From: Candidatus Aminicenantota bacterium
GTDB taxonomy: Bacteria; Acidobacteriota; Aminicenantia; Aminicenantales; UBA4085
Length of the DNA stretch: 40,763 nt
Direction of reading: 5' to 3'
Assembly: GCA_030691735.1 (NCBI GenBank)
Contig: JAUYDS010000193.1
Location: 1-40,763 of the forward strand
Positions within the stretch are counted from its first letter, which is position 1, and every line of letters begins with the position of its first letter. The notes under the pieces are model-generated. The model saw only the letters and a program-made list of their open reading frames with translations, did no database searches and was not told the DNA's origin. Positions 7,617-15,082 of the stretch are shown here, in pieces. Both the position numbers and the translations under genes were made by a program.

Positions 7617-8702
7617 ATGAAACGATTCGCCGGTATTATTGCTTATGTCCTTGTGACCGTGATCGTTGGGCTCGCCGCGGGATGCGCCGCGCAGAAATAT
7701 CCCGAAGGCGTGTATGCCGAGGTCACGACCAACCGGGGCCTGATCGTCCTTCAGCTCGAGTTCGAAAAAACGCCGATGACCGTCGCCAATTTCGTCGGCC
7801 TCGCGGAGGGCACGATCAAGAATTCGGCCGTGCCGCTCGGAACGCCCTATTTCAACGGAACGAAATGGCACCGCGTCGCCCCCGGGCACGTGATCCAGGC
7901 CGGAATCGCCAAAGGATCCAAGGAGGGAGGCCCGGGATATACATTCCCGAACGAAATCCATCCGGACCTGAATCATGACCAGGCCGGAATGGTGAACATG
8001 GCCAATAGCGGCCCGCACACGAACGGCAGCCAGTGGTGTATCATGCTCGGGAATCGGTCCTATCTTGACGGGGACTATACGGTCTTCGGCCACGTCCATC
8101 AGGGGATGGACATCGTCTTTTCGATCGTCCAGGGCGACGAGATCGAGGCCATAAAGGTCGTGCGTGTGGGAAAGGCCGCCGAGAATTTCCGGCCGACGAC
8201 CGAGTCGTTCCAACGGATGGTCGATGACGCGTTAGCGCGGGTCAAAGAGGACGACGCCAAAAGGAAACAAGCCGAAGAGGAGACGATCGCCAAGAACTGG
8301 CCGAACGCAGTCTCCGGGGAAAACGGCTTGAAATATATCGTCGTTCAGGAGGGAAAAGGAAAGACCTCGGCCGCGGGCGACCGACTGAAGCTTTTCTATA
8401 CGGGCAAGACGCTGGGCGGAACGGCTTTCGTCAGCACGGCCGAGGCAGGCAAACCCTATTGGGGAGATAAACCCGAACCGTTTGAGTATGTCGTCGGCTC
8501 GACTCACGTCACTCCCGGCTTCGACGCCTCGGTGGCCCAGATGAAGACGGGAGAGAAAAGGCTCCTGATCGTTCCCGGGGACCAGGGATACGGCATCCCC
8601 GGCTTCTACGCCAAGGAAATCAAAGGCGAAAAAAGATTCCACATCTCCCCGAACACGATCCTGGTCTACGAAGTCGAGATTATGGGGAATCCAGGGAAAT
8701 GA
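7617..8702 (+). CDS. Lipoprotein peptidyl-prolyl isomerase: cyclophilin-FKBP fusion
   Basis: A 361-residue protein joining two unrelated prolyl isomerase folds. The start at 7617 has GAGGAGG 7 bases upstream and gives a lipoprotein signal with GLAAGC, lipid cysteine at Cys23; the frame upstream adds only a polar tail. Residues about 32-186 are cyclophilin, with WHRVAPG (Arg86 corresponds to the catalytic Arg of cyclophilin A), HTNGSQW and VFGHV. A charged, probably helical linker (about 195-228) leads to an FKBP domain (about 236-357) with LKLFYTGKTLGG, VTPGFDASVAQMKTGEKRLLIVP and GYGIPGF. Both domains interconvert cis and trans Xaa-Pro bonds. As a lipoprotein it would work in the periplasm or at the surface, next to peptidases of proline-cutting families. 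Fold assignments are secure; the link to peptide digestion is inferred. Confidence 0.92.
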   Translation: MKRFAGIIAYVLVTVIVGLAAGCAAQKYPEGVYAEVTTNRGLIVLQLEFEKTPMTVANFVGLAEGTIKNSAVPLGTPYFNGTKWHRVAPGHVIQAGIAKGSKEGGPGYTFPNEIHPDLNHDQAGMVNMANSGPHTNGSQWCIMLGNRSYLDGDYTVFGHVHQGMDIVFSIVQGDEIEAIKVVRVGKAAENFRPTTESFQRMVDDALARVKEDDAKRKQAEEETIAKNWPNAVSGENGLKYIVVQEGKGKTSAAGDRLKLFYTGKTLGGTAFVSTAEAGKPYWGDKPEPFEYVVGSTHVTPGFDASVAQMKTGEKRLLIVPGDQGYGIPGFYAKEIKGEKRFHISPNTILVYEVEIMGNPGK

Positions 8703-8712
8703 CGTCATTCCT

Positions 8713-8747
8713 CCGGTTCGGAATCCATCCCTCGGATTCCGAACCGG
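8713..8747 (+). terminator. Strong hairpin after the isomerase gene
   Basis: CCGGTTCGGAATCC (8713-8726) pairs perfectly with GGATTCCGAACCGG (8734-8747) around a 7-base loop, starting 11 bases past the isomerase stop. There is no T-tract on either side, so it may stop transcription weakly, need a factor, or protect the mRNA 3' end. Confidence 0.45.
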
Positions 8748-8819
8748 GAATCGCCGGCCGGATTTACAGCCTCAGGGACAATCGGTAGCGGTGTTAAGAC
8801 CGGCCCGGAGAAGGCCGGA

Positions 8820-8857
8820 GCGAAAAAGAAAGGGGGCCGGGTCTCGGCCCGACCCCC
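8820..8857 (-). terminator. Intrinsic terminator of the first VPS10/BNR gene
   Basis: On the minus strand GGGGGTCGGG pairs with CCCGGCCCCC (10 bp including one G-U) around CCGAGA, at 8832-8857. TTTCTTTTTCG follows directly. It lies 9 bases beyond the stop codon at 8866. Confidence 0.75.
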
Positions 8858-8865
8858 TCACAGGC

Positions 8866-11235
8866 TTATTTCTGCACCGGAGAAACGTCGTCGATGATCC
8901 ACATGCCGCGTCCGTTCGTGGCGATGACGAGCATGTTGTCGCGCGGGTGGATCTGGAGGTCCCAAACCGGGGCGTTCGGCAGCCCGCTGCCGAGATAGTT
9001 CCAGGTTTTCGCTCCATCCGTAGTGACGAAAACTCCCTGGTCGGTGCCGCAGTAAAGAACATCCTTCTTTTTCGGATCCTCCCGAATGACGTTGGTCGGG
9101 CCGCCGGGTATGTTGGCGGCGATGCTCACCCAAGTCTTGCCGTAGTCGGTGGACTTGAAGAGGTAGGGAGCAAAATCATCGTCTTCCCGGCCGATCTGGG
9201 CTATATAGACCGTCGCTGGATCGTAGTTCGAAGCGACCATGTTCCAAACATGCTTGTTGTAAGGCAGTCCGGCCGTGATCTCGGTCCAGGTCAACCCGCC
9301 GTCTTTGGTCACATGCACACGACCGTCATCGGTCCCGACATAAACCACGCCGAACTTGAACGGCGACTCGGCGATGGCCGTGATGGTCTCGTACGGGATA
9401 GCGTAAGGGAGCTTCCCTTGCCACTCGGGGTTATTGGTCGTCAGATCTGGGCTGATTTTTTCCCAGGTTTCGCCCTTGTTCATCGAGCGGAAGAGAAACT
9501 GAAAGCCGCAGTAGATGACCTGGGGATTGTGAGGAGAGAGAGCGAGGCCGGCGAGCCACTGGCCCCGGTATACGGTCTCGCCTTCGGGAGACTTCGGATA
9601 GATTTCCTTGCTCGTCCACGCGCCGTCCTTATAAACCGATCTCTCGACCCGGCCGTAATAACCCGAGGCGTATTCCGTATTGGGATCGTTCGGGTCGACG
9701 GCGATCAAAGACCCTTCACCCCCGGGGGCCGTTTCCCACCGAACGACCTGCGGGCGGCGGCGCTGGCCCGGAGCCTGGGCGGCCAAAGGAGCGACTCCCA
9801 GACCTCGGTAGCTTCCAAAATCCTGAACCGAGCCGTAGATCGCGAACGGTTTTTGCATGTCGTAGGCGACGTTGTAGAACTGAGTCGCCGGGATGCCGGC
9901 TTGGAAGCTCCTCCAATTTTTTCCGTAATCGTAAGAAACATAAGCCCCGCCGTCGTTGACATTGATGAGATAGCTCGAATCGGCCGGATCGATCCACAGG
10001 CCGTGGTGGTCGCCGTGGACGCCCTGACCGAGACGCTCCCAGGTTTTTCCGCTGTCGATGGAGCGGGAGAGACCGAGGCCCATGAGATAGATGACGTCGG
10101 CGTTGTTGGGGTCGACCCGGATCTGGCCGAAAACCCAGCCATAGGTTCCGCCGAAGCGCTCGAACATCTGGTCGGCCGGGCTCACTTTCCGCCACGTTTC
10201 GCCCTGGTCGTCGGAGCGATAGACTTCGGCGCCGACGATATCGGAATAGGTTCTCAGCCGGCCGTAAGAGTCGCGTTCGCCGGACGGGGGCATCCGGGTG
10301 GGAGTATGATTATCGACGAAGGCGTACACGACGTTGGGCTTGGTCCGGCAGAGCGTAAGTCCGATCCGGCTCATTTTCGTTTTGTCGGCGGGCAGGCCGG
10401 TGGTCACGGGTTTCCAGGTCTTGCCCCCATCCGTGGTTTTGAAGAGTCCTTCACCGCCCGGGGTCGGGTCGCTCCAGCGCAGCCTGATCCGGTTGACCAT
10501 CGAAGCGATGAGGATGTCGGGCTTCGTCGGATCCATGACGAGGTCGATGGCCCCGATCTTCTCATTGATGTACAGAACCTTCTGCCAGGTCTTGCCGCCG
10601 TCGGTCGTCTTGAAAACGCCGCGGTCGGGATTGTACGTCCACTCGTGCCCCGTTCCGGCGACATATACGATGTCGGGATTGGTGGGGTGGACGAGAATCC
10701 GGCCGATGGTCTGCGTCGCGGCGAGACCCATGTTGGTCCAGGTCTTTCCGGCGTCCGTGGACTTGTAGACCCCGATCCCGGCGATCGAGGCCCGGAAGTG
10801 ATTGGCCTCGCCCGTCCCGACCCAGACGATGTTCGGGTTGGATTCGGAGATGGCCAGGTCACCGATCGAAAGAGTCGGCAGCTCGTCGGTAATGGGCGTC
10901 CAGGAGACGCCCGCGTTGTCCGTCTTCCAGACGCCGCCCGTGGCGGTACCGACGTACATCGCGAGCCGGCTGCCCTTGGGAACTTCGACGTCCGTACACC
11001 GGCCGCCGACGTCGAACGGACCGATGTGACGCCACTTCATGTCCTTCAGCGGCGTCTGGGTCTTCATCGCCTGGTACTGGTCGAACCATTTAAAGCGGAG
11101 AGCGGGGTCGGTGCTCTCGACTTTTTTCATAGCCGTCTTGGCCGGGGGCGCGGTTTTTTGAGCGCCCGCGACGATGAAGATTGAAACCGCGAGAACGAGA
11201 CACAACAAGAGAGAGAAGCGTTTAGAAAAGGTCAT
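8866..11235 (-). CDS. Secreted VPS10/sortilin-like BNR propeller protein, first paralogue
   Basis: A 789-residue exported beta-propeller protein. The Sec signal ends near residue 25 (VAGAQ). After it about eleven Asp-box repeats follow the pattern S/T-x-D-x-G-x-T-W, for example VYKSTDAGKTWTN, VFKTTDGGKTWQK and LFKSTDYGKTWVS. Such repeats occur in sialidase-type BNR proteins and in the ten-bladed VPS10 domain of sortilin, which binds peptides. I see no sialidase catalytic arginine pattern and would not call it a glycosidase. The ATG at 11235 has AAGGAGGAGGG upstream. It is a single-gene unit with its own promoter and terminator. Relatives lie at 17682 and 25335. Peptide or surface binding is inferred from the family. 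Confidence 0.85.
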   Translation of the reverse strand: MTFSKRFSLLLCLVLAVSIFIVAGAQKTAPPAKTAMKKVESTDPALRFKWFDQYQAMKTQTPLKDMKWRHIGPFDVGGRCTDVEVPKGSRLAMYVGTATGGVWKTDNAGVSWTPITDELPTLSIGDLAISESNPNIVWVGTGEANHFRASIAGIGVYKSTDAGKTWTNMGLAATQTIGRILVHPTNPDIVYVAGTGHEWTYNPDRGVFKTTDGGKTWQKVLYINEKIGAIDLVMDPTKPDILIASMVNRIRLRWSDPTPGGEGLFKTTDGGKTWKPVTTGLPADKTKMSRIGLTLCRTKPNVVYAFVDNHTPTRMPPSGERDSYGRLRTYSDIVGAEVYRSDDQGETWRKVSPADQMFERFGGTYGWVFGQIRVDPNNADVIYLMGLGLSRSIDSGKTWERLGQGVHGDHHGLWIDPADSSYLINVNDGGAYVSYDYGKNWRSFQAGIPATQFYNVAYDMQKPFAIYGSVQDFGSYRGLGVAPLAAQAPGQRRRPQVVRWETAPGGEGSLIAVDPNDPNTEYASGYYGRVERSVYKDGAWTSKEIYPKSPEGETVYRGQWLAGLALSPHNPQVIYCGFQFLFRSMNKGETWEKISPDLTTNNPEWQGKLPYAIPYETITAIAESPFKFGVVYVGTDDGRVHVTKDGGLTWTEITAGLPYNKHVWNMVASNYDPATVYIAQIGREDDDFAPYLFKSTDYGKTWVSIAANIPGGPTNVIREDPKKKDVLYCGTDQGVFVTTDGAKTWNYLGSGLPNAPVWDLQIHPRDNMLVIATNGRGMWIIDDVSPVQK

Positions 11236-11602
11236 GAATCCCTCCTCCTTTTTTAAATGTGAAGATATGAAAATATGGCAAAAAATCCATCTTGTTTAAA
11301 TGTTACTTTTTTTGAATGCGCAAGTCAAAGCCGGGCTCATCCGAGAGCCCGAGATCGAACAAAACAACCAGAACGAAGGCTGCCAGCATAGACGGACGCG
11401 GAACAACTATACCAGCCGTCAGGGCTACGGTAACGAATAGCTCTGCGCCTGGTGCACCGCCTCCCGGTTGTGGACGCTCCAGCATTGGCCGGAGCGGAAG
11501 GACCTGCAATGACCCGGGCGGCCGGGTCCGGTCCGCTTGCATTTCTCCGAGGATAAGTTTATTTTTAATAAGGTCCGTTTCACCGGACTAAGGAAACCGT
11601 CC
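11236..11602. other. Divergent intergenic region between VPS10/BNR and GWxTD genes
   Basis: No gene is convincing here. A minus-strand frame (11303-11542) has a hydrophobic stretch but no ribosome binding site or recognisable family. The region holds a minus-strand promoter candidate (11300-11328) and two hairpins: CGGGCTC/GAGCCCG (11332-11351) just behind its -35 box, and GACCCGG/CCGGGTC (11511-11528). A weak TTGCAT...TATTTT pair (11537-11565) could serve the GWxTD gene. Confidence 0.5.
11300..11328 (-). promoter_or_regulatory. Candidate promoter of the first VPS10/BNR gene
   Basis: On the minus strand TTGACT (11323-11328) is followed after 17 bases by TAACAT (11300-11305). The predicted leader to the ATG at 11235 is about 60 bases. 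Confidence 0.4.
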
Positions 11603-13666
11603 ATGAACCGACGCTCGATCGCGATCATCGCCGCGGCCGTCGCCCTGGCCTTTCTCGCCGGCGACGTCCGGGCCCAGAAGACCGCCCTGCCCGCCGTCTA
11701 TAAAAAATGGCTGGACGAAGAGGTCGTGCACATCATCACCCCCCTGGAACGGGATGTCTTTCTCAAGCTCCAGACCGACCGGGAGCGGGATTCCTTTGTC
11801 GAAGCCTTCTGGAAGCACCGTGACCCGACGCCCTACAGTCCGGAGAACGAGTTCAAGGCCGAGCATTACCGGCGCATCAATTATGTCAACAAGTATTACG
11901 GCCGGACCTCGCCCATGCCGGGTTGGCGGTCCGACCGCGGCCGGGTCTATATCATCCTCGGCGAACCCAACGACATCCAGAAGTTCGACAACGAGGCCGG
12001 CCTCTATCCCGTCGAGATCTGGTTCTACCAGAACAAGGAGAGCTTCGGGCTTCCGACGGGCTTCCATGTCGTCTTTTATCAGCGGGGCGGCTTGGGCGAT
12101 TACAGGATCTACAGTCCGGCCAAGGACGGTCCCCAGGCCCTGATGACGAGCTACACCGGCGACCCGCTCGACTACCAGACCGCATACCAATTCCTCAGCG
12201 AGATCGAGCCGACGGTCGCCGACGTCTCGATGTCGTTGATCCCCGGCGAATCCACGATGGGCATGGGCCGGCCGTCCCTGGCCTCGGACATGCTCATCCA
12301 AAAGGTGGAGAACGCTTCTCGGGCCCAGGTCGAGGAGATGTACGCCAAGAAGTTCCTCCAGTACAAGGACATGGTCGAGGTCGAATATACCGCGAACTAC
12401 CTCGATTGCGGGACCCTGACCAAGGTCTCGCGGGAGCCCTCCGGAACGTATTTCGTCCATTACGCCGTCGAGCCGAAAAGACTTTCGGTCGAATCCTATG
12501 AGAGCCATCATGCAATTTCCCTGAAGGTCAATGGAACGGTGATGACGCTCGATGGAAAGTTGGTCTTCCAGTTCGAGAAGCCGGTCAGCATGACCCTGGA
12601 CGAGAACCAGATGAAGACGGCCAATGCCCAGCCTCTCAACCTTCTTGACATGTTCCCTCTCATCCCGGGCACGTACAAGTTATCGGTCCTGGTGAAGAAC
12701 GATGTCTCCAAGGAGTTCATGTCCTTCGAGGAGATCCTGTTGATCCCGGGCGATGCGCCAGCCCTGCAGATGACCTCGCCCGTCCTCGGGTCCAAGGCGA
12801 TCCGCGCCGACGCGTCCCAGAAGCCGCTCCGGCCGTTCCAGATCGGTCCGTTCCAGATCTTGATCCAGCCGACCCGCGTCTTCGCCCGGAAGGATACCTT
12901 GGCCGTGGCTTTTCAAGTGTCCGGATTGAGCGAGGCCCAAAAACGGTCGGGCCAGATCCGGTTCGTCTTCACCCGGAACGGCCAGCCGGTGTTCGATCGG
13001 GTAAAGCCGCTGGCCGAGTGCTCCGATCTCCCCGATATCCTCACCGAATTTTCTCTCGCCGATTTCGTCCCCGCCCATTACAACCTGAAGGTCTCTGTGG
13101 TCGACGACGGCCGCGAGTTGGTGGCCGGGACCGAAGAGTTCGATCTTTCCTTCCGGGATGCCGTGCCGAAGCCCTGGTACTACACCAAGCGTCTCCCGGA
13201 AGCCGCCGATCCCGTCTACGCTTTGATCATCGGCAGCCAGCTGTTCAATATCGGCCGACTGGAGGAGGCCAAGGGATTCGTCGAGCGGGCGTATCGGCAA
13301 TTGCCGGGGTCCGCGGACGCGGCCCTATCTCTGGCCCGGATCCATCTCGCTCTCGGTCAGCCGGAGAAAGCCGTCCCTGTTCTCGACCCGTTCCTCGATG
13401 CATCCCAGACGCCGAAATACGAGATCTATGTTCTCGCCGGGCAGGCGCTCCAGAGGACCGGGGATTTCGCGGGCGCCCTCAGCATCTTCGACCGGGCGGT
13501 CTCCCACTTCGGCGTCAACGCCAATTTGCTGAACATGATCGGCGATAGCTACGCCCGCCTCGGCCGTCCCAAGGATGCGCAGGCGGTCTGGGAAAAATCG
13601 CTCGAGATCAACTCCAACCAGCCCGAGATCAAGAAAAAGCTGGACGGCCTCAAGGAAAAGAAGTGA
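11603..13666 (+). CDS. GWxTD-domain protein with C-terminal TPR repeats
   Basis: A 687-residue exported protein. I start at 11603 (AAGGAAA upstream), which gives MNRRSIAIIAAAVALAFLAG and cleavage after DVRAQ; an upstream in-frame ATG at 11537 would bury this signal. Residues about 35-200 form the GWxTD domain seen in Bacteroidetes, Acidobacteria and relatives: DPTP, then GWRSDRGRVYIILGEPNDI at 107-125, where Arg-Ser replaces the usual x-Thr. A middle beta-rich region (about 200-530) is followed by TPR-like helical repeats (about 540-680, for example PDQPEIKKKL-like tail). The family's function is unknown; members are envelope proteins. The next gene, 115 bases on, is also signal-bearing and TPR-rich, so the pair likely works together. 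Confidence 0.85.
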   Translation: MNRRSIAIIAAAVALAFLAGDVRAQKTALPAVYKKWLDEEVVHIITPLERDVFLKLQTDRERDSFVEAFWKHRDPTPYSPENEFKAEHYRRINYVNKYYGRTSPMPGWRSDRGRVYIILGEPNDIQKFDNEAGLYPVEIWFYQNKESFGLPTGFHVVFYQRGGLGDYRIYSPAKDGPQALMTSYTGDPLDYQTAYQFLSEIEPTVADVSMSLIPGESTMGMGRPSLASDMLIQKVENASRAQVEEMYAKKFLQYKDMVEVEYTANYLDCGTLTKVSREPSGTYFVHYAVEPKRLSVESYESHHAISLKVNGTVMTLDGKLVFQFEKPVSMTLDENQMKTANAQPLNLLDMFPLIPGTYKLSVLVKNDVSKEFMSFEEILLIPGDAPALQMTSPVLGSKAIRADASQKPLRPFQIGPFQILIQPTRVFARKDTLAVAFQVSGLSEAQKRSGQIRFVFTRNGQPVFDRVKPLAECSDLPDILTEFSLADFVPAHYNLKVSVVDDGRELVAGTEEFDLSFRDAVPKPWYYTKRLPEAADPVYALIIGSQLFNIGRLEEAKGFVERAYRQLPGSADAALSLARIHLALGQPEKAVPVLDPFLDASQTPKYEIYVLAGQALQRTGDFAGALSIFDRAVSHFGVNANLLNMIGDSYARLGRPKDAQAVWEKSLEINSNQPEIKKKLDGLKEKK

Positions 13667-13781
13667 AGCATCGGGCCCGGGTGCGCCTCTTCTTCCTCAG
13701 CCGGGAGACATTGAAAAAAGCCTTGGTGGTCATCAAATAGCCCGGCGCAATCCCGGAGTGCCGTTCAACGGAGGTCAGATC

Positions 13782-14777
13782 ATGGCAGCTCTCATCGGAC
13801 ACGGTCCGTCGCCCGCGAAGCGGGCCGCCCTCATCCTTCTGACGGTCCTCCTCGCCTTTCCCCTCGCCGCCCAGGAGAACCTGGGACGCGGACGGATCAC
13901 CGGGAACGTCCTTGACGAGAACGGACGACCCGTGGAAGGGGCGACGGTCATCGCCGAGAGTCAACAGTCCAAAGCCCGCCTGGAAGGCACGACGGATGCG
14001 AAAGGCCGTTTTGTCATCGCCGGACTGGGGACGGGAAGCTGGCTGGTCGTCGCCAAAAAGACCGGCTATGTCGAATCCTCGGTCGTCATGAACGTCAAGC
14101 AGCTCGTGGCCAATCCGCCCGCCACACTGGCCTTGAAAAAGATCACCGGGGTGGCCTCGTTCCTCCAAGACAAGGCGGCCGGCGAATTTTTCGACAAGGG
14201 GAACCAGCTCTTCCTGACGGAGAAATACGACGAAGCGCTCGGCGTTTTCAACGAATTCCTGGTCAAATTTCCCGAGATCTATCAGGCCCATCTCAATATC
14301 GGAGCCTGCTACCTCAAGAAGGACGATTACGACAAGGCGGCCTCCGAATTCCAGCTCGTTCTGGACAAAACGCTCCAGACACAGGGCGCCTACGCGAAGG
14401 ACGCGCAGGCGTCGCTGCGCGCTTTATCGGGGCTGGGGGAGATCGCCATGAAGAAGAACGACTTCGATTCGGCCCGGAAATATTTCACTCAGGCCCTGGA
14501 GATCTCGCCCCAGGATGAGGTCGCGGCCTACAACGTCGGGGAGATCTTTTTCTCCAATCAGCAGCCGGACGAAGCGGTCAAGTTCTTCGAAATGGCGATC
14601 CGGATCAAGAAGGACTGGGCCACGCCGTATTACCGCCTCGGGATCGTCATGCTCAATAAAGGCGATTTCGCCCGGTCGCTCGAATACTTTAACAAGTGCG
14701 TCCAGATGGACCCCGAGGGACCGGATGCGGCCCAGGCTAAGTCCATGATCGCCACCATCGAAAAGATCAGGAAATAA
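13782..14777 (+). CDS. Exported carboxypeptidase-regulatory-like domain plus TPR protein
   Basis: A 331-residue protein. The ATG at 13782 has GGAGGT upstream and yields a signal peptide (hydrophobic ALILLTVLLAFPLAA, cleavage near Gln31); earlier in-frame codons overlap the previous gene and look non-coding. Residues about 36-115 match a carboxypeptidase-D-regulatory or Cna-B-like fold (GRITGNVLDENGRPVEGATV, then TDAKGRFVIAGLGTGSW). Residues about 130-330 form about five TPR units (NQLFLTEKYDEALGVFNEF, AHLNIGACYLKKDDYDKAA, PYYRLGIVMLNKGDFARSL). TPRs are protein-interaction scaffolds. It probably shares an mRNA with the GWxTD gene upstream. No enzymatic motif is visible. Confidence 0.82.
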   Translation: MAALIGHGPSPAKRAALILLTVLLAFPLAAQENLGRGRITGNVLDENGRPVEGATVIAESQQSKARLEGTTDAKGRFVIAGLGTGSWLVVAKKTGYVESSVVMNVKQLVANPPATLALKKITGVASFLQDKAAGEFFDKGNQLFLTEKYDEALGVFNEFLVKFPEIYQAHLNIGACYLKKDDYDKAASEFQLVLDKTLQTQGAYAKDAQASLRALSGLGEIAMKKNDFDSARKYFTQALEISPQDEVAAYNVGEIFFSNQQPDEAVKFFEMAIRIKKDWATPYYRLGIVMLNKGDFARSLEYFNKCVQMDPEGPDAAQAKSMIATIEKIRK

Positions 14778-15021
14778 GAGGACCCTCCTCAGAACCGTTG
14801 AACTTGGAATGGGCTGAACGGCTGCTCTCTTGGAGGCAACCGGGTTCTCGATCCGTAGCCGAATGGGGGCTTAGCCAAAACCGGAGGCCGTGCGAGTCGG
14901 AAAGCCAATGATCCGGCCGTGAAAAAGATGACTTTTTTTGATTATTTCAGGCTCCTTAGGTGTTCAAATAACGCAAAAAAAGGGAGGCTGGGAATCGAAG
15001 CGGATGGGCTGTTCGCGCTTC

Positions 15022-15050
15022 TTGACATCCGAATTTCACACAGATATGTT
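15022..15050 (+). promoter_or_regulatory. Promoter of the second S9 peptidase
   Basis: TTGACA (15022-15027), 17 bases, then TATGTT (15045-15050). Transcription would start near 15057, inside the CAAGATATCTTG palindrome, which suggests operator control. Confidence 0.5.
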
Positions 15051-15055
15051 ATACA

Positions 15056-15067
15056 CAAGATATCTTG
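15056..15067. promoter_or_regulatory. Palindromic operator candidate
   Basis: CAAGATATCTTG is a perfect 12-bp palindrome placed at the predicted transcription start and 15 bases before the start codon. Related GATAT-containing sequences occur in the divergent promoters at 23748-23867, so a common regulator is possible. No regulator gene lies in the window. Confidence 0.35.
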
Positions 15068-15082
15068 ATAAGGAGAACGAAG

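Larger units (their letters stand above)
14778..15082. other. Intergenic region upstream of the second S9 gene
   Basis: No gene is seen. The start carries a small GAGGA/TCCTC hairpin just past the stop of the TPR gene. The last 65 bases hold a strong promoter candidate and a perfect 12-bp palindrome; the middle shows nothing recognisable. Confidence 0.5.

Noticed and set aside
8791-11184. Very long plus-strand reading frame antisense to the first VPS10/BNR gene
   Set aside because: It mirrors the high GC third-position bias of the minus-strand gene, has no signal peptide or family motif, and the Asp-box repeats are clearly on the minus strand.
11303-11542. Small minus-strand frame with a hydrophobic stretch
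   Set aside because: There is no ribosome binding site or family resemblance, and the promoter and hairpins of the next gene overlap it.
11537-11565. Promoter TTGCAT...TATTTT for the GWxTD gene
   Set aside because: The -35 box matches only three of six positions, so it is not listed as a feature.
13575-13781. Upstream extension of the TPR gene at 13782
   Set aside because: It overlaps the GWxTD gene and encodes Arg/Ser-rich shadow sequence; GGAGGT and the signal peptide fix the start at 13782.
14840-14866. T-arm-like GGTTCTCGATCC sequence that might indicate a tRNA
   Set aside because: No acceptor, D or anticodon arm can be folded around it.
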